A stretch of DNA of 64,000 nt from Burkholderiales bacterium 8X (GTDB taxonomy: Bacteria; Pseudomonadota; Gammaproteobacteria; Burkholderiales; Burkholderiaceae_C), in NCBI GenBank assembly GCA_902506565.1, contig LR732703.1, positions 1,970,125 to 2,034,124 of the forward strand. Reading direction: 5' to 3'. Positions 19,375 to 28,919 of the stretch are shown here, one piece after another. Below the pieces are notes generated by a model that had not been told where the DNA came from, did no database searches, and saw only the letters and a program-made list of their open reading frames with translations. The position numbers and the translations under genes were made by a program. Every line of letters begins with the position of its first letter. The first letter of the stretch is position 1.

Positions 19375-20151
19375 TCAGGGCTGGAACGGCGGCGCCTTGC
19401 GGCTTTTCAAGCGGATCAAGCCCGGCAAGCGCAGCAAGAACTGCCACATCAGCCGGGCGTGCATGCCGCTCAGGAGCAGGTTGTCCCGCACGTAGTTGAA
19501 ATGCGAGACGCCGCCTTCGTCCGCCGTCAGGTACTTGACCGGCGCATCGATGTTGACCGGCTTGACGCCGTTCCAGGCGAGGCGCACCACGGCTTCGGTA
19601 TCGAAATCGAAGCGGCGCATCCACGGCTGGCTTTCCATGATCTCGATCAGGCCGGCGATCGGGTAGATGCGGAATCCGTAGAGCGAATCGGCGACACCGC
19701 ACCAGAGCGTCTCGATCTGCGTCCAGCCGTTCGAAAGCCGTCTTCCCAGTACCCGCACCAGCGGCGCGCTGGCATCGAAGACCGGCTGGCCGAGCACCAT
19801 CGTCTCGGGCCGCCGCTGCGAGGCCTGCATGAAGGTGGGTATCAGGTCGGTCGGATGCTGGCCGTCCGAATCCATGGTGAGAGCGTGCGTGAAGCCGGCA
19901 TCGCGTGCGGCCTGCAGGCCATGCAGCACGGCGGCGCCCTTGCCCTGGTTTTCGGGCAGCACGAACACCTTCAAGCCCGGGTCCTGGGCAGCCATGGCTT
20001 GGAGCTTTTCGCCGGTGCCGTCGGTGCTTCCGTCGATCACCACCCAGACGGGGTTCCATTGGGACCGCGCGGCTGCCACCGTCGAGAACAGGCGTTCGCC
20101 CGTGTTGTAGCTGGGAATCAGGACAAGGTGGGTGCGCGAGACGTCTGGCAT
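19375..20151 (-). CDS. Family 2 glycosyltransferase of the aryl-polyene cluster
   Basis: A 258-residue GT-A enzyme: HLVLIPSYNTGE, VVIDGSTDGTGE, the DxD-type motif TMDSDGQHP and the RRFDFDTEAV acceptor-loop region. It resembles polyprenyl-phosphate or aryl-polyene glycosyltransferases. I use ATG at 20151 (MPDVSRT), overlapping the upstream acyltransferase by 34 bases. It is the last gene of the leftward operon. Confidence 0.83.
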   Translation of the reverse strand: MPDVSRTHLVLIPSYNTGERLFSTVAAARSQWNPVWVVIDGSTDGTGEKLQAMAAQDPGLKVFVLPENQGKGAAVLHGLQAARDAGFTHALTMDSDGQHPTDLIPTFMQASQRRPETMVLGQPVFDASAPLVRVLGRRLSNGWTQIETLWCGVADSLYGFRIYPIAGLIEIMESQPWMRRFDFDTEAVVRLAWNGVKPVNIDAPVKYLTADEGGVSHFNYVRDNLLLSGMHARLMWQFLLRLPGLIRLKSRKAPPFQP

Positions 20152-20915
20152 TCGGGCTGCGCGTCGGGCGCGCGCTGTTCCATGGAGTGGCGAAAGTATT
20201 GTTCGATCTCGCCCATCAGCGCATCGCTGTCCGGTTGGGGAGCAAAGCGGCGGCCGAGCCGCAGCTTGAAGACGATGGGCAGCGGCGGGACCCGCCAGAT
20301 CGGCCAGCCCTTGCCGAGGTAAGGCGTATCGGTTTCGATGAACACGGTCTGGATCGGTGCCTGGGCCAGCTTGGCGATCAGCGTGATGCCGGGGCGAAAG
20401 GCGTCGAGCGGCGGCTTCACCGTGCGGGTGCCCTCCGGAAAGATCACGAGCTGGCCGCCGGACTTGAGGTCCTCGACCGCCAGCCGGACCATCGTGCGCG
20501 CCGAATCGTTGCGGATATAGCCCGCCAGCCGCGCACCCGCGCCAAGGAAGACGTTCCGCATCAGCTCGGCCTTCATGATGCAGGCGCTGCGCGGAAGCCT
20601 CGCCACCAGCAGCAGGGCGTCGAGCATGGTCGGATGGTTGGCGACGAAGATCACGCCGCGCTCGTCGCGCAGCTCGTCGAGGCAATCGGCATCGATCCGC
20701 ATCATTCCGAGCGCCGAGGCGGTGGCCCAGAACCAGCGGTAGGCCAGCGCGATGGCGCTTCGGCCGATTCGTCTTGCAGTCGGCTCCGGCAGCAGCGGAC
20801 GCAGCACCATCGAGGCCAGGTTCCAGGCCAGCGAGATGGTGCCGAGCAGCAGCAGCAGCGCATACAGCGTGACCGCCAGCGGCAGGTACAGCAGCGCACG
20901 AAGCAGGGACATCAT
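20118..20915 (-). CDS. PlsC-like 1-acyl-glycerol-phosphate-type acyltransferase
   Basis: A 265-residue membrane-bound acyltransferase. Two hydrophobic N-terminal helices are followed by the catalytic NHPTMLD (HX4D) motif and FPEGTRTVKP. It begins at ATG 20915 (or 20912), 37 bases after the chorismatase-like gene. With the LpxL-like enzyme it gives the cluster two different acyltransferases, consistent with building a lipid-anchored product. Confidence 0.83.
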   Translation of the reverse strand: MMSLLRALLYLPLAVTLYALLLLLGTISLAWNLASMVLRPLLPEPTARRIGRSAIALAYRWFWATASALGMMRIDADCLDELRDERGVIFVANHPTMLDALLLVARLPRSACIMKAELMRNVFLGAGARLAGYIRNDSARTMVRLAVEDLKSGGQLVIFPEGTRTVKPPLDAFRPGITLIAKLAQAPIQTVFIETDTPYLGKGWPIWRVPPLPIVFKLRLGRRFAPQPDSDALMGEIEQYFRHSMEQRAPDAQPECQTSRAPTLS

Positions 20916-20952
20916 GGCTTGCGGTCGAGAGATGGGTGGCGGCCGCGAGCGA

Positions 20953-21981
20953 TCACGAAAGCGCGCCGCTCGCGACCGCATGAGCCTCGATCTCGACCAG
21001 GAGGTCCTGGCGGCAGATGTCGGCCTCCAGGTAGACCGCATGGGTCGCGAAGTGCGAGCCGGCGCCCAGCACGGTGTCGATCACTTGGCTCACCACGGCG
21101 GCATCGGCGGCATGCCGCACATAGGCCACGCAATCGAGCCGCGGCAGCTCGAATCGAGCCGTGGTTTTCGCATTGGCGGCGTCGACCACCGCGCCCAGGT
21201 TGCGCAGCGTTTCCTCGGTCTGTGCCCGCACGTCGTCCAGATGAACCGTCTCGTGGCCGACGATGCTGGCGGTGCCGGAGATGAAGAGCGCGATGTTGCC
21301 GCCGCCGATGTCCGCCAACGCCGCACGCGAGAAGGTCGGCGAGCGCGGCCCGTAGGCGGGCGGATAGCGATAAGCGGACACCTGGCGCGGGTTCTCGACC
21401 GGCACCGGCGACCGGCGGCCCGCCAGAAAGCGGATGCACAGCGCGCCCTGGTGGATGCCGAGTGCGCAGGCGGCGGGCGCACCGTCGAAGGCGGCCTGGC
21501 CAGCCTCGACGAACGCCTGCTGGCGGCCGGCGTTGAATTGCCGGTACCGTTCCATGCCGCCGCCGTCGCCGTTGATCTGGGGCAGGTAGTTCCAGAGCCG
21601 GAGCAACTGGTCGCAGCCGGTCTGGCGAAGCGAATCGAAGATGTCGTGGTAGGCGCGGTGCGCCAGTTCCGCAAGGCCGACCTTCTCGACCGATTCGTCG
21701 AGTTCGATCGCGCCCAGCATCCAGTGGCCGTCGCAGCGCCAACGCACCGCGCCGGTGGTGCCTGACTCGATCTGTTCGCTTGCATGCCAGACATCTGCCA
21801 TCGCGCCGCCCGCCGACAGCACGCGTGCATCGACCGACGGCATCCAGGGCAGCTGCTCCGGCGTGCCGTAGCCGAGTGCCGCGAACGGCGGATGGCCGTC
21901 CGACACCAGCGCCAGGCTGCGTTCGAGCGACAGCCGCTCGACCCGCAGGGGCGGTAGCTGGAGCAGATCGCGCGCGCTCAC
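20953..21981 (-). CDS. Chorismatase-like protein (FkbO/Hyg5/XanB2 family)
   Basis: A 342-residue protein of the pteridine-dependent-dioxygenase-like/chorismatase family. XanB2 of Xanthomonas converts chorismate into 3- and 4-hydroxybenzoate, the former being the starter of xanthomonadin. Family segments include LWNYLPQIN, ERYRQFNAGRQQAF, PRQVSAYRYPPAYGPRSPTFSRA and, near the C-terminus, DLLVEIEAH, where the catalytic Glu of chorismatases is expected. The start is GTG at 21981, overlapping the halogenase-like stop by four bases. It would supply the aryl starter for the AMP ligase. Confidence 0.86.
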   Translation of the reverse strand: MSARDLLQLPPLRVERLSLERSLALVSDGHPPFAALGYGTPEQLPWMPSVDARVLSAGGAMADVWHASEQIESGTTGAVRWRCDGHWMLGAIELDESVEKVGLAELAHRAYHDIFDSLRQTGCDQLLRLWNYLPQINGDGGGMERYRQFNAGRQQAFVEAGQAAFDGAPAACALGIHQGALCIRFLAGRRSPVPVENPRQVSAYRYPPAYGPRSPTFSRAALADIGGGNIALFISGTASIVGHETVHLDDVRAQTEETLRNLGAVVDAANAKTTARFELPRLDCVAYVRHAADAAVVSQVIDTVLGAGSHFATHAVYLEADICRQDLLVEIEAHAVASGALS

Positions 21982-23345
21982 CGGGCCTCGACCACGTTCT
22001 CGCCGCGGAGCGGGCCGAGGTCGCGGACGTTGCTGCGCCGCCGGGCCCATGCGGTCCAGGTGCGGCGCGGATGCCCGGCCGACACCAGGTAGTAGAGCCC
22101 CTTCAGGACGCGCAGCGATTTCCAGATGGGGGTCTTGCCGTAGATGTCGCCCGCCAGCAGCGACAGCAGCGCTTCCTTGACCCGGAACGGATTCTCCGGA
22201 TACATGAAGAAGTCGCGGATGGTCGGGTTGGTGACCCGGAAGATGAACCACGAGAACTCGCGCGGGCCCTTGCGCATGTAGCGCTCGAAGGACCGCCGCA
22301 TCGCGGCCACCCGCGCCGGCTGGTCGAGCGCCGCGGCGACCAGCTTGCTGCCCTCGAAGGCGTTGTGCATCGCCAGGTAGACGCCGGACGAGAACACCGG
22401 GTCGACGAACGTATAGGCGTCGCCGAGCATCAGGTAGCGCTCGCCGCTGCTGTGCGTGCTGGTGTACGAATAGTTGCCGGTCGCGTAGGTGGCTTCGTCG
22501 ACCAGGGTCGCATTCTGGAGGCGCTCGGCGAGCTGCGGGCAGAGCGCGATGGTGTCGGCGAAGAAGTCCTTGAGCGGCTTGGTGCGCGACTTGAGGTAGT
22601 AAGGCCAGCACACCGCGCCCACGCTGGTGGTGCCGTCCGCGAGCGGGATGTACCAGAACCATCCGTGGGCGAACCAGAAGATGGTGATGTTGCCTTCGAG
22701 CTTGCCCGGCAGGCGTTCGGCGTTGACGAAGTGGCCGAAGAGGGCAGAGCTGTTGTGCCGCGGATTCTTCTGCTTGGCCTTGAGCTTGTTCGACAGGAAG
22801 GTGTCGCGGCCGGACGCGTCGATCACGAAGCGGGCCCGCCAGCTGCGTTGGGCGCCGTCGTCGAGCACCGCCTGCACGGTCGCGCCTTCATCGTCGAAGG
22901 CGACGTCGCGGACCCGGCAGCCCTCGATGGTTTCCGCGCCCTGGCGTGTCGCGTTGCGGAACAGCAGCTCGTCCATCTCGGAGCGGCGTACCTGCCAGGC
23001 ATAGGGCATGGACTTGTCCCAGGCGTCGCCGAATTCGACCATCTGCACATGCTCGTGGTCGGGCGAGACGAATTCGACGCCGTACTTCGGCATGCCGATG
23101 CGCTCGAGCTCGTCGCGCAGGCCCAGCTGGTCGAAGAGGGCGACGTTGGCCGGCAACAACGATTCGCCGATGTGGAAGCGCGGGTGATGCGCCTTCTCGA
23201 GAACCACCACCTTGCGACCTTGCCGTGCCAGCAGGGCCGCGGCGGTGGCGCCGGCCGGACCGCCCCCGATGACGAGGACGTCGCACTCGGTGGCAAGGGG
23301 CAGGTCTGGCGCCGTGGCGGTCGGTGCGGAATCGGAAATGTTCAT
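21978..23345 (-). CDS. Flavin-dependent halogenase-like FAD oxidoreductase
   Basis: A 455-residue flavoprotein. The FAD-binding GGGPAG motif is at about 27-32, and HIGESLLP at about 58-65 is typical of carrier-protein-acting halogenases of the CmlS/PltA type. A Lys at about 87 (MPKYGVEF) sits where the catalytic Lys of these halogenases lies. The diagnostic WxWxIP motif is intact as WFWYIP (about 229-234). A monooxygenase or geranylgeranyl-reductase-like role cannot be excluded. It leads the leftward operon with the chorismatase, so halogenation of the aryl group, as in brominated xanthomonadins, is a reasonable hypothesis. Confidence 0.78.
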   Translation of the reverse strand: MNISDSAPTATAPDLPLATECDVLVIGGGPAGATAAALLARQGRKVVVLEKAHHPRFHIGESLLPANVALFDQLGLRDELERIGMPKYGVEFVSPDHEHVQMVEFGDAWDKSMPYAWQVRRSEMDELLFRNATRQGAETIEGCRVRDVAFDDEGATVQAVLDDGAQRSWRARFVIDASGRDTFLSNKLKAKQKNPRHNSSALFGHFVNAERLPGKLEGNITIFWFAHGWFWYIPLADGTTSVGAVCWPYYLKSRTKPLKDFFADTIALCPQLAERLQNATLVDEATYATGNYSYTSTHSSGERYLMLGDAYTFVDPVFSSGVYLAMHNAFEGSKLVAAALDQPARVAAMRRSFERYMRKGPREFSWFIFRVTNPTIRDFFMYPENPFRVKEALLSLLAGDIYGKTPIWKSLRVLKGLYYLVSAGHPRRTWTAWARRRSNVRDLGPLRGENVVEAR

Positions 23346-23526
23346 GCGCGGGCTCGTTGGATCACGGTGGGATGCTCGTAACGTCGTAACGCATCAGGCG
23401 CGGATTATCTCCAAAAGCGTGCGCGCGAATCGCGAGCTGAGCCATGGCTTTCGTGGTGTGTTGCGCAAAGCGCTAACAGTAAACTCGCCTCCTGCTTCGA
23501 AAACACGTACAGAGAGAGAACGAGCG

Positions 23527-24273
23527 ATGGCCGGACACAGCAAATGGGCGAACATCCAGCACCGAAAGGGCCGGCAGGACGAAAAGCGAGGCAAGGCCTG
23601 GACCCGTGTCATCCGCGAAATCATGGTTGCCGCGAGGGAAGGCGGCGGCGATCCCACCGCCAATCCGCGGCTGCGGCTGGCGATCGAAAAAGCCAAGGCG
23701 GTCAACCTGCCGGCCGAAACCGTCAAGCGCAACATCGACAAGGCCACCGGGAACCTCGAAGGGGTCAACTACGAAGAGATCCGCTACGAGGGCTACGGCA
23801 TCGGCGGTGCCGCCATCATCGTGGACACCATGACCGACAACCGGGTCCGCACCGTAGCCGAGATTCGCCACGCCTTCGCCAAGCACGGCGGCAACATGGG
23901 CACCGAAGGCTCGGTCGCCTTCCAGTTCAAGCATTGCGGCCAGTTGATCTTGGCGCCGGGCACCGACGAGGACAAGGTGATGGAGTCCGCGCTCGAAGCC
24001 GGTGCCGATGACGTGGTCACCGGCGAAGACGGCGCGATCGAGGTGCTGACCTCCGTCGGAGATTTCGAAGCCGTCAAGAAGGCCCTGGAGGCCGCCGGCC
24101 TCGAGCCCGAGGTGGCCGAGGTGACCATGCGGGCCGAGAACACGATCGAGCTCGCCGGCGAGGACGGCGCCAAGATGCAGCGGCTGCTCGACGTGCTCGA
24201 GGACCTCGACGACGTGCAGGAGGTCTATCACAACGCCGCCATCGTCGATGCGGACGAGCCGTCCCGTGGATGA
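23527..24273 (+). CDS. yebC: YebC/PmpR-family protein (TACO1-like)
   Basis: A 248-residue YebC-family protein beginning with the invariant [15 protein letters not shown] and containing [26 protein letters not shown] and the C-terminal GMAGEDG-like LAGEDGAKM segment. YebC proteins have been described both as transcription regulators and, more recently, as factors that help ribosomes through polyproline stretches. ATG at 23527 is preceded by AGAGAGAACGAG. The 181 bases upstream hold no other gene. Confidence 0.95.
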   Translation: MAGHSKWANIQHRKGRQDEKRGKAWTRVIREIMVAAREGGGDPTANPRLRLAIEKAKAVNLPAETVKRNIDKATGNLEGVNYEEIRYEGYGIGGAAIIVDTMTDNRVRTVAEIRHAFAKHGGNMGTEGSVAFQFKHCGQLILAPGTDEDKVMESALEAGADDVVTGEDGAIEVLTSVGDFEAVKKALEAAGLEPEVAEVTMRAENTIELAGEDGAKMQRLLDVLEDLDDVQEVYHNAAIVDADEPSRG

Positions 24274-24315
24274 GCCGATGCGAGCCGTTTCCTTCTTCCT
24301 GCCGAAAGCCTCCGC

Positions 24316-25617
24316 ATGAAAGTCCTGGTCATCGGCGGCGGCGGCCGCGAGCATGCATTGGCCTGGCGCCTGTGCCAGTCCGACCGGGTCAGCAAGGTCT
24401 TCGTTGCCCCGGGCAATGGCGGCATGCGGCTCGACTCGCGCCTCGCCTGCATCGACATCACCGACATCGCCGCGCTGCGCGAATGGGCTGCCGCCGAGAA
24501 GATCGCGCTGACGGTGGTCGGCCCCGAGGCGCCGCTCGCAGCCGGCGTGGTCGACGAATTTCGCGCGCACGGCATGCGGATCTTCGGCCCGACCCGTGCG
24601 GCTGCGCAGCTCGAAAGCTCCAAGGCTTTTTCGAAGGCCTTCATGCAGCGGCATCGCATCCCGACGGCTGAGTTCGATACCTTTACCGACCCGGCGGCGG
24701 CGCATGCCTATGTCGAGGCTCGCGGCGCACCGATCGTGGTCAAGGCCGACGGCCTGGCAGCCGGCAAGGGCGTGGTGGTCGCCATGACGCTCGAGGAGGC
24801 GCATGCCGCCATCGACTTCATGCTGCAGGACGACAACAAGTTCGGCGTCATGCACAACGCGGGCGGCGCCCGGGTCGTGATCGAGGAATTCCTTTCGGGC
24901 GAGGAAGCCAGCTTCATCGTCCTGTGCGACGGCAGGAACGTCACCGCGCTCGCCACCAGCCAGGACCACAAGCGCCTGCAGGATGGCGACCAGGGACCGA
25001 ATACCGGCGGCATGGGCGCCTATTCGCCCGCGCCGGTCGTCACGGCCGAAGTGCATGCCAAGGCCATGCGCGAGATCATCCTGCCGACCATTCGCGGCAT
25101 GGAAAAGGACGGCATTCCGTTCACCGGCTTCCTGTATGCGGGCCTGATGATCGACTCGACCGGTCATCCGAAGACGCTCGAATTCAACTGCCGCATGGGC
25201 GACCCGGAGACCCAGCCGATCATGATGCGGCTCAAGTCGGACCTGTTCGAAGTGTTCTGGCATGCCACCGACGGCACGCTGGACCAGGTTGAACTCGAAT
25301 GGGACCGGCGCGTGGCGCTCGGCGTGGTGTTGGCGGCGCATGGCTATCCGCTCGCGCCGCGCAAGGGCGATGCGATCCACGGCCTGCCGGCCGAGGCGCC
25401 GGATGCGATGGTGTTCCATGCCGGAACCACGCTGGCGGACGGCCAGCTGCAGACCAGCGGCGGCCGCGTCCTGTGCGTCACCGTGCTGGCGGACAGCGTC
25501 AAGCAGGCCCAGCAGCGCGTCTATCCCTTGGCTGCGCGCATCCAGTTCGACGGCGTGCAATACCGCAAGGACATCGGCCACCGCGCCGTGCAGGCGCGCA
25601 ACCCGCATTCCGGATGA
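24316..25617 (+). CDS. purD: Phosphoribosylamine-glycine ligase
   Basis: GAR synthetase, the second step of de novo purine synthesis, joining phosphoribosylamine and glycine with ATP. The 433 residues show the start [19 protein letters not shown], the family signature NRPGDPETQ as [10 protein letters not shown], and an ATP-grasp domain ([27 protein letters not shown]). Its stop overlaps the hemF start by four bases. Confidence 0.96.
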   Translation: MKVLVIGGGGREHALAWRLCQSDRVSKVFVAPGNGGMRLDSRLACIDITDIAALREWAAAEKIALTVVGPEAPLAAGVVDEFRAHGMRIFGPTRAAAQLESSKAFSKAFMQRHRIPTAEFDTFTDPAAAHAYVEARGAPIVVKADGLAAGKGVVVAMTLEEAHAAIDFMLQDDNKFGVMHNAGGARVVIEEFLSGEEASFIVLCDGRNVTALATSQDHKRLQDGDQGPNTGGMGAYSPAPVVTAEVHAKAMREIILPTIRGMEKDGIPFTGFLYAGLMIDSTGHPKTLEFNCRMGDPETQPIMMRLKSDLFEVFWHATDGTLDQVELEWDRRVALGVVLAAHGYPLAPRKGDAIHGLPAEAPDAMVFHAGTTLADGQLQTSGGRVLCVTVLADSVKQAQQRVYPLAARIQFDGVQYRKDIGHRAVQARNPHSG

Positions 25618-26531
25618 CGACCACGGATTTCGAGGCGGTCGGCATCTGGCTGCAGGGGCTGCAGCAACGCATCATGGGCGCGGTCGAGCAGGCCGATGGC
25701 GGGCGTTCGGTCCGCGACGCCTGGCAGAAGGAGCCCGGCGAGCCGCTGCAGGGGAGCGGGCTCACCTGCATCCTCGAAGGCGGCGAACTGTTCGAGCGGG
25801 CGGGCTGCGGCTTCTCGCGGGTGCGCGGGCCGCGTCTTCCGCCTTCGGCGACCCAGCATCGCCCCGAACTGGCCGGCGCGCCGTTCGAGGCGATGGGCGT
25901 TTCGCTGGTGTTCCATCCGCGCAATCCGTACGTGCCGACCGTACACATGAACGTCCGGATGCTGGCTGCCTTGCCGCCCGCGTCCGAACCGGTCTCCTGG
26001 TTCGGCGGCGGCATGGACCTCACGCCGATCTACGGCTTCGAGGACGACGCGGTGCATTTCCACCGCAGCTGCCGCGATGCGCTCGCGCCCTTCGGCGACG
26101 ACAAGTACCCGCGCTTCAAGACCTGGTGCGACGACTACTTCAGTCTCAAGCACCGCGGCGAGCAGCGCGGCATCGGCGGCATCTTCTTCGACGATTTTTC
26201 GGAACTCGGCTTCGAGCGGAGCTTCGGCATGTTGCGTGCGGTCGGCGATGCTTTCGTGCCGGCGTACTTTCCAATCGTGGAGCGCCGGCGTGCCACGGCC
26301 TACGGCGAACGCGAGCGCGAGTTCCAGCTGTACCGGCGCGGGCGCTATGTCGAGTTCAACCTGGTCTGGGACCGCGGCACGCATTTCGGCCTGCAGTCGG
26401 GCGGGCGTACCGAATCGATCCTCTTGTCGATGCCGCCGCTCGCGAGCTGGGCCTACCGCCGCGAGCCCGAGCCGGGCAGCCCCGAGGCCAGGCTCTACAG
26501 CGATTTCATCGTGCGCCGCGAATGGTTGTGA
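25614..26531 (+). CDS. hemF: Oxygen-dependent coproporphyrinogen III oxidase
   Basis: Aerobic haem synthesis enzyme that oxidatively decarboxylates coproporphyrinogen III. The 305-residue protein has the family signatures [36 protein letters not shown], and the C-terminal [28 protein letters not shown]. It is coupled to purD by ATGA and overlaps nadD by about ten bases. Confidence 0.96.
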   Translation: MTTTDFEAVGIWLQGLQQRIMGAVEQADGGRSVRDAWQKEPGEPLQGSGLTCILEGGELFERAGCGFSRVRGPRLPPSATQHRPELAGAPFEAMGVSLVFHPRNPYVPTVHMNVRMLAALPPASEPVSWFGGGMDLTPIYGFEDDAVHFHRSCRDALAPFGDDKYPRFKTWCDDYFSLKHRGEQRGIGGIFFDDFSELGFERSFGMLRAVGDAFVPAYFPIVERRRATAYGEREREFQLYRRGRYVEFNLVWDRGTHFGLQSGGRTESILLSMPPLASWAYRREPEPGSPEARLYSDFIVRREWL

Positions 26532-27142
26532 AGCTGCCGCGCATCGGGGTTTTCGGCGGGGCGTTCGATCCGCCGCACAACGCGCACGTCGCGCTGGCGC
26601 GCGCAGCCGTGGCGCAGCTCGACCTCATCGAGTTGCGCATCTTCCCGACCGGCGAAGCCTGGCACAAGGAGCGCGCGCTCAACTCGGCGCAAGACCGCCT
26701 GGCCATGGCGCAGTTGGCTTTCGGCGACCTGCCGCAGACCGTGGTCGATGCTCGCGAGATGCTGCGGCCGGGGCCGACCTATACCCTCGACACGCTGCGG
26801 GAGCTCCATGCCGAGCGTCCCGGCGCGCAATTGGTACTGGTGATGGGCGCGGACCAGGCAGGCTCGCTCATCCATTGGCATGGCTGGCAGGACATCGTCG
26901 GGCTGGCGGCTATTGCCGTGGCCTGGCGGCCGGCCACTTCGGGCAGCGCATCGCCGTCGGCACCTAGAATCCTGCCCTCTCCGCCGCCCGGCGTCCGTTT
27001 CGAGAGCATCGAGCTCGAACCGACGGACACCAGTGCCACGCAAGTTCGACAACGCGCCGCCCGAGGCGAGGACCTCGGCGCTCTGGTTCCGCCAGCGGTT
27101 GCGCGCTATATTGACCAACACCATCTCTACCGCCCCACCTGA
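26522..27142 (+). CDS. nadD: Nicotinate-nucleotide adenylyltransferase
   Basis: Converts nicotinate mononucleotide to deamido-NAD. The protein is about 206 residues. [18 protein letters not shown] contains the nucleotidyltransferase HxGH-type motif (here HNAH). The C-terminal [29 protein letters not shown] carries the ISSTxxR-equivalent motif as TSATQVR. ATG at 26522 overlaps hemF; GTG at 26528 is an alternative. Confidence 0.94.
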   Translation: MVVKLPRIGVFGGAFDPPHNAHVALARAAVAQLDLIELRIFPTGEAWHKERALNSAQDRLAMAQLAFGDLPQTVVDAREMLRPGPTYTLDTLRELHAERPGAQLVLVMGADQAGSLIHWHGWQDIVGLAAIAVAWRPATSGSASPSAPRILPSPPPGVRFESIELEPTDTSATQVRQRAARGEDLGALVPPAVARYIDQHHLYRPT

Positions 27143-27831
27143 TGACCACTGAAGCCGCCGCCAAGAAAGACACCCAGAAGCTCCAGCGAGCCATCATCGA
27201 CGGGCTGGAGGACGTCAAGGCGCAGGACATCCAGGTCTTCGACACGGAACATCTCTCGCCGCTTTTCGAGCGCGTGATCGTGGCCTCGGGCACCTCCAAC
27301 CGGCAGACCAAGGCGCTCGCGGCCAGCGTGCGCGATGCGGTCAAGGAAGCCGGCTTCAACAAGCCGCGAATCGAAGGCGAGGACAACGGCGAGTGGATCA
27401 TCGTGGACTGCGGCGCGGCGGTCGCGCACATCATGCAGCCCGCCATTCGCCAGTACTACCACCTCGAGGAAATCTGGGGCGAGAAGCCGATGCGCACACG
27501 GCTCGGCGCGAGCAAGCCGGCCAAGCCGGAGGCGCAGGCCGACGACGAGAAGGCGCCCAAGGCGAGCCGCCAGCCGACCTCGCTGCGACGCAGCAGCGCG
27601 GCCAAGACCGCCATTCGCGCTGCCGAGCAGGAAGCCAAGGCTGCCAAGGCGAAGCCCGCCACGCGCAAGTCACCGGCCCGGACGGCCGGCAAGACCGCTG
27701 CCAAGAAGGCGGCTGCCAAGTCACCCGTCAAGACGGTCGTGGTGAACAAGGCCGCCGCCAAGAAGGCGCCCGCCGCCAAGAAAGCACCGGCTCGCAAGGC
27801 AAGCCGCAAGACTGCAGCGACACGCGCATGA
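27142..27831 (+). CDS. rsfS: Ribosome silencing factor RsfS with a histone-H1-like tail
   Basis: The first 115 or so residues form the RsfS/Iojap domain ([40 protein letters not shown]). RsfS binds ribosomal protein L14 and blocks subunit joining when nutrients are scarce. Unusually, about 115 further residues form a Lys/Ala/Pro-rich tail with repeated AAKK and KAPA units, similar to histone H1 or AlgP tails. Typical RsfS proteins end soon after the core. The start overlaps the nadD stop by one base and the stop overlaps rlmH by four. Confidence 0.93.
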   Translation: MTTEAAAKKDTQKLQRAIIDGLEDVKAQDIQVFDTEHLSPLFERVIVASGTSNRQTKALAASVRDAVKEAGFNKPRIEGEDNGEWIIVDCGAAVAHIMQPAIRQYYHLEEIWGEKPMRTRLGASKPAKPEAQADDEKAPKASRQPTSLRRSSAAKTAIRAAEQEAKAAKAKPATRKSPARTAGKTAAKKAAAKSPVKTVVVNKAAAKKAPAAKKAPARKASRKTAATRA

Positions 27832-28295
27832 AGCTCAGGGTGGTCGCGGTCGGGCAACGAATGCCCGACTGGGCGCAGACCGCCTGGGACGACTATGCCA
27901 AGCGCTTCCCGCCCGAGCTGAAGCTCGAGCTGCGCGCGGTCAAGACCGAGCCGCGTGGCTCCAAGACCATCGAAACCCTGTATGCCGCCGAGCGCGAACG
28001 CATCGAGGCCGCGATCGAGCGGGGCATGCGAATCGTCGCGCTCGACGAACGCGGAACGTCCCTCACCACCCGCCAGCTGGCGGCTCGACTGCAGTCCTGG
28101 CAAGGCGAGGGTGACGACGTGGCGCTGGTCATCGGCGGCCCGGACGGTCTCGACCCCGCATTCAAGGCGGCTGCCCACGAGCGGATCCGTCTCTCCGATT
28201 TGACCTTGCCGCATGCCATGGCCCGCGTGCTGCTGGTCGAGCAGCTGTACCGCGCGTGGTCGGTCAACGCCGGCCATCCGTATCACCGCGAATGA
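27828..28295 (+). CDS. rlmH: 23S rRNA pseudouridine-1915 N3-methyltransferase
   Basis: A 155-residue SPOUT methyltransferase, the usual family length. It contains [26 protein letters not shown], the SAM-binding [10 protein letters not shown] knot, and [29 protein letters not shown] at the C-terminus. It sits between rsfS and maf with ATGA overlaps on both sides. Confidence 0.96.
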   Translation: MKLRVVAVGQRMPDWAQTAWDDYAKRFPPELKLELRAVKTEPRGSKTIETLYAAERERIEAAIERGMRIVALDERGTSLTTRQLAARLQSWQGEGDDVALVIGGPDGLDPAFKAAAHERIRLSDLTLPHAMARVLLVEQLYRAWSVNAGHPYHRE

Positions 28296-28897
28296 CAGCC
28301 GATTTCATCTACCTGGCCTCGCAGAGCCCGCGCCGTTCGCAGTTGCTCGACCAGATCGGTGTTCGGCACCAACTGCTCTTGCCCGGTCCCGAAGAGGATG
28401 CTGAAGCACTGGAGCAGCGCCTGGGCGGAGAAAGCCCCACCGCCTATGTCCAGCGCGTGACCGGGCTCAAGCTGGATGCCGCGGTGGCCCGGCATCGGCG
28501 CCTGGGCCTGCCGGCGGCACCGATCCTTTGCGCGGACACGACCGTGGCGCTGGGGCGGCGGATCCTCGGCAAGCCCCAGGATGCGGCCGACGCCGAGCGC
28601 ATGCTCGCGGAGCTGGCCGGCAAGACTCATCGCGTGATGACCGCGGTCGCGCTCCAGGCCGGACGCAAGCGGCTTGCCGCGCTCAACGTTTCGCGGGTGC
28701 GTTTCGACGAATTGCGTCCACCCCGCATCGCGGCCTATGTCGCCACCGGCGAGCCGATGGGCAAGGCCGGCGCCTATGCCATCCAGGGTCGGGCGGCCGC
28801 CTTCGTCCAACACATCAGTGGCTCGCATTCGGGCATCATGGGCCTGGCGGCGTTCGAGACGGCAGGGCTTCTTCGCCAGGTCGGTTTCTCGATCTGA
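28292..28897 (+). CDS. Maf-family nucleotide pyrophosphatase
   Basis: A 201-residue Maf/YhdE-type house-cleaning enzyme that hydrolyses non-canonical or excess nucleoside triphosphates. It begins [16 protein letters not shown], contains [16 protein letters not shown] and [13 protein letters not shown], and ends with [24 protein letters not shown]. The dTTP/UTP versus m7GTP specificity is not decidable here by eye. It overlaps rlmH and lies 22 bases before rng. Confidence 0.93.
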   Translation: MTADFIYLASQSPRRSQLLDQIGVRHQLLLPGPEEDAEALEQRLGGESPTAYVQRVTGLKLDAAVARHRRLGLPAAPILCADTTVALGRRILGKPQDAADAERMLAELAGKTHRVMTAVALQAGRKRLAALNVSRVRFDELRPPRIAAYVATGEPMGKAGAYAIQGRAAAFVQHISGSHSGIMGLAAFETAGLLRQVGFSI

Positions 28898-28919
28898 GCG
28901 CTCCGACTCCTTCCAGACC

